Below are positions 41,342-50,561 of a DNA stretch of 64,000 nt, in pieces. Position 1 is the first letter of the stretch; every line of letters starts with the position of its first letter. Source of the DNA: Streptomyces candidus (GTDB lineage: Bacteria > Actinomycetota > Actinomycetes > Streptomycetales > Streptomycetaceae); contig NZ_JACHEM010000009.1 of assembly GCF_014207445.1 (NCBI RefSeq), forward strand, positions 186,001 through 250,000, in the 5' to 3' direction. Under the pieces are notes generated by a model. The model did not search any database. It was given only the letters and a program-made list of their open reading frames with translations, and was not told the origin of the DNA. A program made the position numbers and the translations under genes.

Positions 41342-43198
41342 GTGGCTGACGTACCTGCCGATCTTGCCGCAGTGTGGCCACGCGTGCTGGAGCATCTGCT
41401 CGGTGAGGGCCAGCAGGGCCTCGAAGCCAAGGACAAGCAGTGGATCGAACGCTGCCAGCCGCTCGCCCTGGTCGCCGACACCGCACTTCTCGCCGTGCCC
41501 AACGGATACGGGAAGCAGGTCCTGGAAGGCCGGCTCGCCCCCCTCATCAGCGAGGCACTCAGCCACGAGTGCGGCAGGCCGATCCGGATCGCCGTCACCG
41601 TCGACGACTCCGTCGGCGAGTCGCCCGCCCCTCCGCCCCGCCAGCAGTCCTCGCAGCCGTCCCCGTACCAGGGACAGCACCAGGGCGCTCAGCACCAGGA
41701 CCAGCAGCAGAGCCGGCAGCGAGACGACCAGCAGCGCGACGTCCGCAACAGCCGCGACTCGCGCGACGGTTACGACAACACCTACGGGCGCCGTCCGCAG
41801 CACGACGACGGGCTGCCGACAGCCCGCCCCGCCTACCCCGAGTACCGGCAGCAGTCCCGCCCCGCCCCCGGCTCCTGGCCCGGCGGCGGGCAGGACGACC
41901 ACGGCGGCTGGCAGCAGCCCCGGCTCGGCGGCTTCCAGGAACGCGACTCCTACTCCCGGCCGCCGCAGCACGACTACCGGTCGCAGTTGCCCGACCGGCC
42001 CTCGTACGACCAGCAACAGCAGTCATACGAGCAGCAGCGTCAGGACCGCCCCGACCGGCAGGACCACGGCCCCCGTCACGGAGGCGGTCCGAACCTGCCT
42101 GCGCCCAGCGGTGCCCCCGGCCCGCTCGCCGCTCAGCCCGCGCCCGCACCGGGCCCAGGAGAGCCGCAGGCCCGGCTGAACCCGAAGTACCTTTTCGACA
42201 CCTTCGTCATCGGCTCCTCGAACCGTTTCGCCCACGCAGCCGCGGTCGCTGTCGCCGAGGCGCCGGCGAAGGCGTACAACCCGCTGTTCATCTACGGGGA
42301 GTCCGGGCTCGGCAAGACGCACCTGCTGCACGCCATCGGCCACTATGCCCGCAGCCTCTATCCCGGCACGCGCGTGCGGTACGTGAGCTCCGAGGAGTTC
42401 ACCAACGAGTTCATCAACTCCATCCGCGACGGCAAGGGCGACGCGTTCCGCAAGCGTTACCGCGACGTGGACATCCTGCTCGTCGACGACATCCAGTTCC
42501 TCGCGAGCAAGGAGTCGACGCAGGAGGAGTTCTTCCACACGTTCAACACGCTGCACAACGCGAACAAGCAGATCGTGCTGTCCTCCGACCGGCCGCCCAA
42601 GCAGCTGGTCACGCTGGAGGACCGGCTGCGCAATCGCTTCGAGTGGGGTCTGACCACCGACGTGCAGCCGCCTGAGCTGGAGACGCGCATCGCTATCCTG
42701 CGCAAGAAAGCGGTGCAGGAGCAGCTCAACGCCCCTCCGGAGGTACTGGAGTTCATCGCCTCCCGCATCTCGCGCAACATCCGCGAGCTGGAGGGAGCGC
42801 TGATCCGTGTCACGGCCTTCGCGAGCCTGAACAGGCAGCCGGTGGACCTCGGTCTCACCGAGCAGGTACTGAAGGACCTCATCCCCGGCGGCGAGGACGC
42901 CTCGCCGGAGATCACCGCGCCCGCCATCATGTCGGCGACGGCGGACTACTTCGGGCTGACGGTGGACGACCTGTGCGGATCCTCGCGCAGCCGCGTGCTG
43001 GTGACGGCACGCCAGATCGCCATGTACCTGTGCCGGGAGCTCACCGACCTCTCGCTGCCGAAGATCGGCGCGCAGTTCGGCGGCCGGGACCACACGACGG
43101 TGATGCACGCGGACCGCAAGATCCGCGCTCTGATGGCCGAGCGCCGGTCCATCTACAACCAGGTCACCGAGCTCACCAACCGCATCAAGAACGTCTGA
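41342..43198 (+). CDS. dnaA: Chromosomal replication initiator DnaA
   Basis: A 618-residue initiator with the very long domain II of Streptomyces. The GTG at 41342 gives the expected start ADVPADLAAVWPRVLEHLL (domain I). Residues of about 95-270 are Gln/Pro/Arg/Asp-rich and disordered. The AAA+ domain has Walker A G-E-S-G-L-G-K-T at about 319-326 and Walker B L-L-V-D-D-I-Q-F near 380. Domain IV carries the DnaA-box recognition segment GGRDHTTVMHADRKI near residue 580. Upstream frames as far as 40973 are open but non-coding. oriC follows. Confidence 0.98.
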   Translation: MADVPADLAAVWPRVLEHLLGEGQQGLEAKDKQWIERCQPLALVADTALLAVPNGYGKQVLEGRLAPLISEALSHECGRPIRIAVTVDDSVGESPAPPPRQQSSQPSPYQGQHQGAQHQDQQQSRQRDDQQRDVRNSRDSRDGYDNTYGRRPQHDDGLPTARPAYPEYRQQSRPAPGSWPGGGQDDHGGWQQPRLGGFQERDSYSRPPQHDYRSQLPDRPSYDQQQQSYEQQRQDRPDRQDHGPRHGGGPNLPAPSGAPGPLAAQPAPAPGPGEPQARLNPKYLFDTFVIGSSNRFAHAAAVAVAEAPAKAYNPLFIYGESGLGKTHLLHAIGHYARSLYPGTRVRYVSSEEFTNEFINSIRDGKGDAFRKRYRDVDILLVDDIQFLASKESTQEEFFHTFNTLHNANKQIVLSSDRPPKQLVTLEDRLRNRFEWGLTTDVQPPELETRIAILRKKAVQEQLNAPPEVLEFIASRISRNIRELEGALIRVTAFASLNRQPVDLGLTEQVLKDLIPGGEDASPEITAPAIMSATADYFGLTVDDLCGSSRSRVLVTARQIAMYLCRELTDLSLPKIGAQFGGRDHTTVMHADRKIRALMAERRSIYNQVTELTNRIKNV

Positions 43199-44108
43199 CG
43201 GCCCGGTCCGTACGACGCCGAAGGGCGCCTGGAGAAGCATTGTCCAGGCGCCCTTTCCGTTGCCTGCCGACGCCTTGAGAACGTGATGCGCGCGTCCGCC
43301 GGGCTGTTCGCGCTGTTTTCCCCGAGCTGTGGAGGACCGGTCCTGTTCGAATAAGGGCCTGTGGGCTGCGGTTCTCCACAGATCCTGGGACGATGTCCCG
43401 TCCACACCCTGGGGACTGAGAAGTTGTCCAGATTGCGTCCACAGGTACGCGAGCTGAGGCTCCATCACTCCAGGTCAAGTGGCTGTGGAATTGTGGCAAA
43501 CCGTCATCCACAGGCTGTGGACAGTTATTCGTCCACAGGGCGCCCGACGCGTTGTCCACCGATGGCCCACAGGGACGGGGGTCTTTCCCACAGCTTTTCC
43601 CCAGCGTTGTCCACTGTTCGGCAACGGAACACCCTCTCTCACTGGGTCGAGTGAAAGCCGTCACACCAAGGAGGCCGGTTGCCCTGTGGGGAAGCTGGGT
43701 AAAGCTGGGGACACAGCTGTGGGGAAGTAGGGGTCCCCTGTGTATCGGGTGTGCACAACATCGCACCGTCCACAGAGCGGCCGAGTTGTCCACCGGTCCC
43801 GCCCACAGGCGCGGTGGACAAAAAAGTGGGTCTGAGCTGCGGAAACAAGGTTATCCACGGTTTCCACAGGCCCTACTACTACTCCCACTAAGAGTGAGAC
43901 CGGAATCCGCATCGAAGAAGGCCCTGTGTACAACTCGGCCCCTCGGCTCCTCGCGCCTCTCGCCACGACTTGACCCGCAGCAGCACCGACTGTCGGTGGC
44001 GTACGTCAGACTGGTCCCCGGTGAACTTCCCCAGCCGACGGCCGGGAGACACCAGTCCGACGAAGAAAAGCCAGCAGGGCGAGCCAGCAACAGCAGGAGG
44101 CGGTTCCG
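43199..44108. other. oriC: oriC: chromosomal replication origin
   Basis: The 910-base dnaA-dnaN gap holds the origin. Box-like sites on the plus strand include TTCTCCACA (43372), CCGTCCACA (43398), TTGTCCAGA (43424), GCGTCCACA (43435), TCATCCACA (43504), TCGTCCACA (43529), TTGTCCACC (43552, 43786), TTGTCCACT (43607), CCGTCCACA (43766) and TTATCCACG (43851). On the minus strand are TGTGGACAG (43516), GGTGGACAA (43813) and weaker TGTGGGGAA (43685, 43718). None is the exact TTGTCCACA, so the origin is built from many weak boxes, as established for Streptomyces. The last 240 bases before dnaN have no boxes and should hold its promoter. Confidence 0.95.
43221..43255 (+). terminator. dnaA terminator
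   Basis: AAGGGCGCCTGGA (43221-43233) pairs with TCCAGGCGCCCTT (43243-43255) around a 9-base loop, 22 bases after the dnaA stop. Confidence 0.88.
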
Positions 44109-45239
44109 GTGAAGATCCGGGTGGAGCGCGATGTACTCGCGGAGGCGGTGGCCTGGACGGCCCGCAGCCTCCCGGCCCGTCCGCCGGTGCCCGTCCTCGC
44201 GGGCCTTCTGCTGAAGGCCGAGGAGGGCGCACTGAGCCTCTCCGGCTTCGACTACGAGGTTTCGGCCCGTGTGTCGGTCGACGCGGAGATCGAGGAGGAC
44301 GGCACGGTCCTGGTGTCCGGCCGGCTCCTCGCCGACATCTGCCGTGCCCTCCCCAACCGGCCGGTGGAGATTTCCACAGACGGTGTACGGGCGACCGTGG
44401 CCTGCGGCTCCTCGCGGTTCACACTCCACACGCTTCCTGTGGAGGAGTACCCGGCGCTGCCGCAGATGCCGTCCGCCACCGGCACCGTCCCGGGCGAGGT
44501 GTTCGCCTCCGCCGCCGCTCAGGTGGCAATCGCCGCCGGTCGTGACGACACGCTGCCCGTGCTGACCGGTGTGCGCATCGAGATCGAGGGCGAGACGGTC
44601 ACGCTGGCGTCCACCGACCGCTACCGCTTCGCGGTCCGCGAGTTCCTGTGGAAGCCGGAGGACCCGGACGCGTCCGCGGTCGCCCTGGTGCCCGCCAAGA
44701 CGCTCCTGGACACCGCCAAGTCGCTGACCAGCGGCGACACGGTGACCATCGCGCTGTCCGGCTCGGGTGCAGGCGAGGGCCTGATCGGTTTCGAAGGCGC
44801 CGGTCGCCGTACGACGACCCGCCTCCTCGAAGGCGACCTGCCGAAGTACCGGACGCTGTTCCCGACCGAGTTCAACTCCGTCGCCGTCATCGAGACCGCC
44901 CCGTTCGTCGAGGCGGTGAAGCGCGTGGCACTGGTTGCGGAGCGGAACACCCCGGTCCGGCTGACCTTCGAACAGGGCGTCCTGATCCTTGAAGCGGGTT
45001 CCAGCGACGATGCACAGGCTGTGGAGCGTGTCGACGCCAGCCTGGACGGCGACGACATCTCGATCGCCTTCAACCCGACCTTCCTGCTGGACGGTCTGAG
45101 TGCCATCGACTCGCCGGTCGCGCAGCTCTCCTTCACGACATCCACGAAGCCGGCGCTGCTCAGCGGCCGCCCGGCCGTGGATGCCGAGGCGGACGACGCG
45201 TACAAGTACCTGATCATGCCGGTGCGGCTCTCGGGCTGA
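44109..45239 (+). CDS. dnaN: DNA polymerase III sliding clamp beta
   Basis: A 376-residue ring-forming clamp that tethers polymerase III. Three repeats of the clamp fold can be followed. The N-terminus KIRVERDVLAEAVAWTARSL is standard, and LPVLTGVRIEIEGETVTLAS begins the second domain. It ends with LSG after Y-L-I-M-P-V-R, the conserved clamp terminus. The GTG at 44109 follows AGGAGG. It is the first gene to the right of oriC. Confidence 0.98.
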   Translation: MKIRVERDVLAEAVAWTARSLPARPPVPVLAGLLLKAEEGALSLSGFDYEVSARVSVDAEIEEDGTVLVSGRLLADICRALPNRPVEISTDGVRATVACGSSRFTLHTLPVEEYPALPQMPSATGTVPGEVFASAAAQVAIAAGRDDTLPVLTGVRIEIEGETVTLASTDRYRFAVREFLWKPEDPDASAVALVPAKTLLDTAKSLTSGDTVTIALSGSGAGEGLIGFEGAGRRTTTRLLEGDLPKYRTLFPTEFNSVAVIETAPFVEAVKRVALVAERNTPVRLTFEQGVLILEAGSSDDAQAVERVDASLDGDDISIAFNPTFLLDGLSAIDSPVAQLSFTTSTKPALLSGRPAVDAEADDAYKYLIMPVRLSG

Positions 45240-45370
45240 TCCCGGGGGACTGCCGTGCAGGCCCGGGGCCCAGGGGGCGCCGGGCCTCACGTGCCCCTCG
45301 GGCCCTCCGCCCACCCCGGGCGTAGGCTCGGACCCGGGTACGAATCGCCTCGAATGTTAAGGAATCTCTG

Positions 45371-46252
45371 ATGGAGCTCGGTCTCGTCGGCCTCGGCAAG
45401 ATGGGCGGCAACATGCGCGAGCGCATTCGCCGCGCAGGCCACACCGTCATCGGTTACGACCGCAACCAGGACGTCGCCGACGTCCACAGCCTGGAAGAGC
45501 TTGTGGGCAAGCTCAAGGGCCCGCGCGTCGTATGGGTCATGGTCCCGGCCGGTGACGCCACCCAGACCACGATCGACGCCCTCGGTGAGCTGTTGTCGCC
45601 CGGCGACGTGGTCGTCGACGGCGGAAACTCGCGCTGGACGGACGACGAGAAGCACGCCGAGGAGCTGAAGGCCAAGGGCATCGGCTTCGTCGACTGCGGC
45701 GTCTCCGGCGGCGTCTGGGGCCTGGAGAACGGCTACGCGCTGATGTACGGCGGCGACGCCGACGACGTGGCGAAGGTCCAGCCGGTCTTCGACGCCCTCA
45801 AGCCCGAGGGTGATTTCGGCTCGGTGCACGCCGGCAAGGTCGGCGCCGGTCACTTCGCGAAGATGGTCCACAACGGCATCGAGTACGCCATGATGCAGGC
45901 GTACGCCGAGGGCTGGGAGCTGCTGGAGAAGGTCGACTCCGTCACGGACGTGCGCGAGGTCTTCCGCTCCTGGCAGGAGGGCACGGTCATCCGTTCCTGG
46001 CTGCTGGACCTGGCGGTCAACGCGCTCGACGACGACGAGCACCTGGAGGGGCTGCGCGGGTTCGCGGCGGACTCCGGCGAGGGCCGCTGGACCGTCGAGG
46101 CCGCCATCGACAACGCCGTGCCGCTGCCCGCGATCACGGCCTCCCTGTTCGCCCGCTTCGCGTCGCGTCAGGACGACTCCCCGCAGATGAAGATGATCGC
46201 CGCGCTGCGCAACCAGTTCGGCGGGCACGCGGTCGAGTCCAACAAGAAGTAA
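45371..46252 (+). CDS. gnd: 6-phosphogluconate dehydrogenase, short (GndA/YqeC-type)
   Basis: A 293-residue NAD(P)-dependent decarboxylating dehydrogenase of the short bacterial type. The nucleotide-binding motif is L-G-L-V-G-L-G-K-M-G-G-N at the start, and substrate-site features include DGGNSRWTDDEKHAEEL, GVSGGVWGLENGYALMYGG and the catalytic K in GHFAKMVHNGIEYAMMQ. It feeds the pentose phosphate pathway. A metabolic gene between dnaN and recF is characteristic of Streptomyces. The ATG follows AAGGAA. Confidence 0.95.
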   Translation: MELGLVGLGKMGGNMRERIRRAGHTVIGYDRNQDVADVHSLEELVGKLKGPRVVWVMVPAGDATQTTIDALGELLSPGDVVVDGGNSRWTDDEKHAEELKAKGIGFVDCGVSGGVWGLENGYALMYGGDADDVAKVQPVFDALKPEGDFGSVHAGKVGAGHFAKMVHNGIEYAMMQAYAEGWELLEKVDSVTDVREVFRSWQEGTVIRSWLLDLAVNALDDDEHLEGLRGFAADSGEGRWTVEAAIDNAVPLPAITASLFARFASRQDDSPQMKMIAALRNQFGGHAVESNKK

Positions 46253-46315
46253 GCACCGCAGCAGTAGGCCCGGAAGGGCAGCAAGGCACAGTCGGGGGAA
46301 GGTCGGCGCACCACC

Positions 46316-47437
46316 ATGCACGTCACGCATCTGTCGCTGGCCGACTTCCGCTCGTACGCCCGGGTCGAGGTTCCGCTCGACCCGGGCGTCACCGCGTTCG
46401 TGGGGGCGAACGGACAGGGCAAGACGAACCTCGTCGAAGCTGTCGGTTATCTGGCGACCCTCGGCAGTCACCGGGTCTCCTCCGACGCTCCTTTGGTACG
46501 GATAGGAGCCGAGCGTGCCGTGATCCGCGCGGCCGTCACGCAGGGCGAGCGGTCCCAGCTGATCGAGCTGGAACTCAACCCCGGCCGGGCCAACCGTGCC
46601 CGTATCAACAGGTCGTCGCAGGTCAGGCCGCGCGACGTGCTGGGGATAGTACGAACCGTCCTGTTCGCGCCCGAGGATCTCGCCCTGGTCAAGGGCGACC
46701 CCGGCGAGCGCCGGAAGTTCCTGGACGAGCTGATCACGGCCCGGTCGCCGCGGATGGCCGGGGTGCGATCGGACTACGAACGGGTGCTCAAGCAGCGCAA
46801 CACCCTCCTGAAGTCGGCCGCGATGGCGCGCAGGCACGGCGGCCGGTCCATGGACATGTCCACCATCGACGTATGGGACCAGCACCTGGCGAAGGCGGGG
46901 GCTGAGCTCCTCGCCCAGCGGCTTGATCTGGTCGCCACGCTTCAGCCGCTGGCGGACAAGGCCTACGAACAACTGGCGCCCGGTGGTGGGCCGGTGGTGC
47001 TGGAGTACCGGAACTCGGCGCCCGGTGAGGCGCAGTCCCGGGAGGACCTCTACGGGCAGTTGCTGGGGGCGCTCGGCGAGGCGCGCAAGCAGGAGATCGA
47101 GCGCGGCGTGACTCTCGTGGGTCCGCACCGGGACGAACTGCTTTTGAGGCTGGGCCAGTTGCCTGCGAAGGGCTATGCGAGTCACGGCGAGTCCTGGTCG
47201 TATGCCCTGGCTCTGCGGCTCGCTTCGTACGACTTGCTGCGGGCAGAGGGGAACGAGCCGGTGCTGGTGCTGGACGACGTGTTCGCGGAGCTGGACGCGC
47301 GGCGCCGGGAGCGGTTGGCGGAGTTGGTGGCACCGGGCGAGCAGGTGCTGGTGACCGCGGCGGTGGACGACGATGTGCCGGGCGTTCTGGCCGGTGCGCG
47401 CTTCGATGTGGCCGGTGGCGAGGTGACGCGCCTGTGA
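46316..47437 (+). CDS. recF: DNA replication and repair protein RecF
   Basis: A 373-residue SMC-like ATPase that loads RecA at gaps. Walker A is G-A-N-G-Q-G-K-T-N at about residue 30, preceded by MHVTHLSLADFRSYARVEV. The signature motif is in YASHGESWSYALALRLA, and Walker B is V-L-V-L-D-D-V-F-A-E-L-D. The stop overlaps the start of the next gene (GTGA), so translational coupling is likely. Confidence 0.97.
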   Translation: MHVTHLSLADFRSYARVEVPLDPGVTAFVGANGQGKTNLVEAVGYLATLGSHRVSSDAPLVRIGAERAVIRAAVTQGERSQLIELELNPGRANRARINRSSQVRPRDVLGIVRTVLFAPEDLALVKGDPGERRKFLDELITARSPRMAGVRSDYERVLKQRNTLLKSAAMARRHGGRSMDMSTIDVWDQHLAKAGAELLAQRLDLVATLQPLADKAYEQLAPGGGPVVLEYRNSAPGEAQSREDLYGQLLGALGEARKQEIERGVTLVGPHRDELLLRLGQLPAKGYASHGESWSYALALRLASYDLLRAEGNEPVLVLDDVFAELDARRRERLAELVAPGEQVLVTAAVDDDVPGVLAGARFDVAGGEVTRL

Positions 47438-48060
47438 GCGGCGAAAGCAGGCCGAGGGCCGGAGCGTCGAAGCAAGGCGCGTCGAACCCGGTGGCGGCGA
47501 AGACCGTCGGGTCGACGGCGGCCGACTCCAAGACCGGGACCGTTGCGCCGGGAGTTCCTCAGTCGTCGGGGGTGGATCTGGCACGGCAGGCCCTGGCCGC
47601 GGCGAAGGAGCAGGCCCGGGCACGGGGTGCGGCCGCGCAGCAGAAGAAGACGGTGCGTCGCGGGGGCGGTCTGCGCTCCGGGTCGGGGGCTGACGGCCGT
47701 GACCCGTTGAAACTGGGGGCCGCGCTGGATCGGCTGAAGACCGAACGGGGCTGGGAGATGCCGATCGCGGTCAGCGGGGTGATGGGGCGCTGGAAGGAGA
47801 TCGTGGGGCCGGACGTGGCTCAGCATTCCGAGCCGCTGAAGTACGACGAGGACGAGCGGATCCTGGTGGTCCGCTGCGATTCCACGGCGTGGGCGACCCA
47901 GTTGAAGTGGATGGTGCCGGATCTTCTGCGCCGTCTCAACGGGGAGCTTGGGCGGGACACCGTACGAGTGATCAAACTTCAGGGGCCGAATGCACCGCAA
48001 CGCCGGTACGGACCGTTGCGGGCGCCGGGGAGCACGGGCCCTGGGGATACGTACGGGTAG
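47434..48060 (+). CDS. DciA family replication protein (DUF721)
   Basis: A 208-residue protein whose second half is the DUF721 domain, identified in other bacteria as DciA, the ancestral loader of the DnaB helicase. The domain starts near DPLKLGAALDRLKTERGWEM and includes R-W-K-E-I-V-G-P-D-V-A-Q-H and STAWATQLKWMVPDLLRRLN. The first 90 residues are disordered and Ala/Lys-rich. DnaC is absent here, so DciA is the expected DnaB loader. It overlaps recF and precedes gyrB. Confidence 0.9.
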   Translation: MSGESRPRAGASKQGASNPVAAKTVGSTAADSKTGTVAPGVPQSSGVDLARQALAAAKEQARARGAAAQQKKTVRRGGGLRSGSGADGRDPLKLGAALDRLKTERGWEMPIAVSGVMGRWKEIVGPDVAQHSEPLKYDEDERILVVRCDSTAWATQLKWMVPDLLRRLNGELGRDTVRVIKLQGPNAPQRRYGPLRAPGSTGPGDTYG

Positions 48061-48437
48061 GGCGGATGTGTCGGTGTTTCACGTGAAACATGACGAGGAA
48101 GTTTCACGTGAAACCGGACGACCGGAGTGAGGCGTCCCTCACCGTATTCGGAGCTTGACAGCTCGAAGCGCTGGGTGCCCGTGTGAGCCGCCTGGAGCCC
48201 CTCCCCGGATATGGGGAGTAGGTCGGCCCCGGTTCGGGGCGGCACATGCGGACTCAGGCACCAGCAAACCCCCATTCATGTCCGCGCTACCGGTAGACTG
48301 GTCAGTAGTCCTCGCTTTGTTTCGCGGGGCACGTCGACTCACACAGAACGACGCAGCCGCTCCTGCCTGCCTGGGGATGGGGATCCCCCCAGCCGACGGC
48401 AGGGGATGGGCCTGTGCTGTGCCAGAAAGGGCGCTTC
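48061..48437. promoter_or_regulatory. gyrB upstream region
   Basis: This 377-base gap starts with two parS sites. A possible -10 element TAGACT lies at 48294-48299, without a clear -35. A hairpin, CTGGGG pairing with CCCCAG across 48371-48392, lies in the probable leader. No other gene was recognised. The assigned promoter is tentative. Confidence 0.4.
48076..48114. other. parS: Two parS centromere sites
   Basis: Exact GTTTCACGTGAAAC copies at 48076-48089 and 48101-48114, 25 bases apart, as for the pair at 14.6 kb. Confidence 0.95.
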
Positions 48438-50519
48438 GTGGCCGATTCCGGCAACCCCAACGAGATCAGTCCGTCCACTGCCGGCGAAGCCGGCGAGGTC
48501 ACCGACGTGAAGGCAGCCTCCCCGGTGCGCACTTCCTCCGGGGTCACTTCGTCGTACGACGCCAGCGCGATCACAGTCCTTGAGGGGCTGGACGCGGTCC
48601 GCAAGAGGCCCGGCATGTACATCGGCTCGACCGGTGAACGTGGCTTGCATCACATGGTGCAGGAGGTTGTCGACAACTCCGTCGACGAAGCCCTCGCCGG
48701 CCACGCGGACGCCATCGACGTCACGATCCTCGCCGATGGCGCCGTGCGCGTCATCGACAACGGCCGAGGCATCCCGGTGGGCATCCACCCGGTCGAGAAG
48801 AAGCCGGCCGTCGAGGTCGTGCTCACCGTGCTGCACGCGGGCGGCAAGTTCGGCGGCGGGGGCTACGCGGTCTCCGGTGGTTTGCACGGTGTCGGTGTCT
48901 CCGTGGTGAACGCGCTTTCGTACAAGCTCGCCGTCGAAATCAGGACGGAGGGCTACCGCTGGACGCAGGAGTACAAGGCGGGCGCCCCGACCGCGCCCCT
49001 GGAGCGGCACGAGGCCACCGAGGAGACCGGCACCTCGGTCACGTTCTGGGCCGACCCCGACATCTTCGAGACCACCGAGTACTCGTTCGAGACACTGTCG
49101 CGGCGTTTCCAGGAGATGGCGTTCCTGAACAAGGGACTCACCATCAAGCTGACGGACGAGCGGGAATCCGCGAAGGCCGTCGCCGGCGCGGACACTCCCG
49201 AGACTGCGGACGACGAGCAGGTCCGTACGGTCACGTACCACTACGAGGGCGGCATCGTCGACTTCGTGAAGTACCTGAACTCGCGCAAGGGTGAGCTGAT
49301 CCACCCGACCGTCATCGATGTGGAGGCCGAGGACAAGGAGCGTCTCCTTTCGGTCGAGATCGCGATGCAGTGGAATTCGCAGTACACCGAGGGCGTGTAC
49401 TCGTTCGCGAACACGATCCACACCCACGAGGGCGGTACGCACGAGGAGGGTTTCCGTGCGGCGCTGACGGGTCTGGTGAACCGGTACGCACGGGAGAAGA
49501 AGTTCCTGCGCGAGAAGGACGACAACCTCGCGGGTGAGGACATCCGCGAGGGTCTGACCGCGATCATCTCGGTGAAGCTGGGCGAGCCGCAGTTCGAGGG
49601 CCAGACGAAGACCAAGCTGGGCAACACGGAGGCGAAGACCTTCGTGCAGAAGGTCGTGCACGAGCACCTCAACGACTGGTTCGACCGCAATCCGAACGAG
49701 GCCGCGGACATCATCCGCAAGTCGATCCAGGCCGCCACGGCCCGTGTCGCGGCCCGCAAGGCCCGGGATCTGACCCGCCGCAAGGGACTGCTGGAGTCGG
49801 CTTCGCTGCCGGGCAAGCTGTCCGACTGCCAGTCGAACGACCCGACGAAGTGCGAGATCTTCATCGTCGAGGGTGACTCCGCCGGCGGTTCGGCGAAGTC
49901 CGGCCGCAACCCGATGTACCAGGCGATCCTGCCGATCCGAGGCAAGATCCTCAACGTCGAGAAGGCACGGATCGACAAGATCCTGCAGAACACCGAAGTA
50001 CAGGCGCTGATCAGTGCCTTCGGTACCGGGGTGCACGAGGACTTCGACATCGAGAAGCTCCGCTACCACAAAATCATTTTGATGGCGGACGCCGACGTCG
50101 ACGGTCAGCACATCAACACGCTGCTCCTGACGTTCCTGTTCCGCTTCATGCGGCCGCTGGTCGAGGCGGGGCACGTGTACCTGTCGCGTCCGCCGCTGTA
50201 CAAGCTCAAGTGGAGCCGCGACCACGTCGAGTACGCCTACTCCGACCGGGAGCGCGACGCGCTGCGGGAGGCGGGCGAGCAGCAGGGCAAGCGCATCAAG
50301 GAGGGCGACCTCCAGCGCTTCAAGGGTCTCGGTGAGATGGATGCCGAGGAGCTGCGCATCACCACGATGGACGTCGACCACCGTGTGCTCGGCCAGGTCA
50401 CTCTGGACGACGCTGCCCAGGCCGACGACCTGTTCTCGGTGCTGATGGGCGAGGACGTCGAAGCGCGGCGCTCGTTCATCCAGCGCAACGCCAAGGACGT
50501 TCGCTTCCTCGACATCTGA
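48438..50519 (+). CDS. gyrB: DNA gyrase subunit B
   Basis: A 693-residue ATPase subunit of gyrase. The GTG at 48438 (after AAAGG) gives ADSGNPNEIS, a typical Streptomyces start; a longer frame from 48414 is open. GHKL motifs are V-V-D-N-S-V-D-E-A (ATP Mg ligand region) and V-I-D-N-G-R-G-I-P, with G-G-L-H-G-V-G. The TOPRIM domain shows I-V-E-G-D-S-A-G-G-S-A and D-A-D-V-D-G. It is followed by gyrA 42 bases downstream. Confidence 0.98.
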   Translation: MADSGNPNEISPSTAGEAGEVTDVKAASPVRTSSGVTSSYDASAITVLEGLDAVRKRPGMYIGSTGERGLHHMVQEVVDNSVDEALAGHADAIDVTILADGAVRVIDNGRGIPVGIHPVEKKPAVEVVLTVLHAGGKFGGGGYAVSGGLHGVGVSVVNALSYKLAVEIRTEGYRWTQEYKAGAPTAPLERHEATEETGTSVTFWADPDIFETTEYSFETLSRRFQEMAFLNKGLTIKLTDERESAKAVAGADTPETADDEQVRTVTYHYEGGIVDFVKYLNSRKGELIHPTVIDVEAEDKERLLSVEIAMQWNSQYTEGVYSFANTIHTHEGGTHEEGFRAALTGLVNRYAREKKFLREKDDNLAGEDIREGLTAIISVKLGEPQFEGQTKTKLGNTEAKTFVQKVVHEHLNDWFDRNPNEAADIIRKSIQAATARVAARKARDLTRRKGLLESASLPGKLSDCQSNDPTKCEIFIVEGDSAGGSAKSGRNPMYQAILPIRGKILNVEKARIDKILQNTEVQALISAFGTGVHEDFDIEKLRYHKIILMADADVDGQHINTLLLTFLFRFMRPLVEAGHVYLSRPPLYKLKWSRDHVEYAYSDRERDALREAGEQQGKRIKEGDLQRFKGLGEMDAEELRITTMDVDHRVLGQVTLDDAAQADDLFSVLMGEDVEARRSFIQRNAKDVRFLDI

Positions 50520-50561
50520 GTCGGTCCGTCGCTGACCGCTTCGAAAGGATTTTGACCAGCA

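Noticed and set aside
45287..47623. Minus-strand open frame of 778 codons
   Set aside because: It lies antisense to gnd, recF and part of dciA, without family features.
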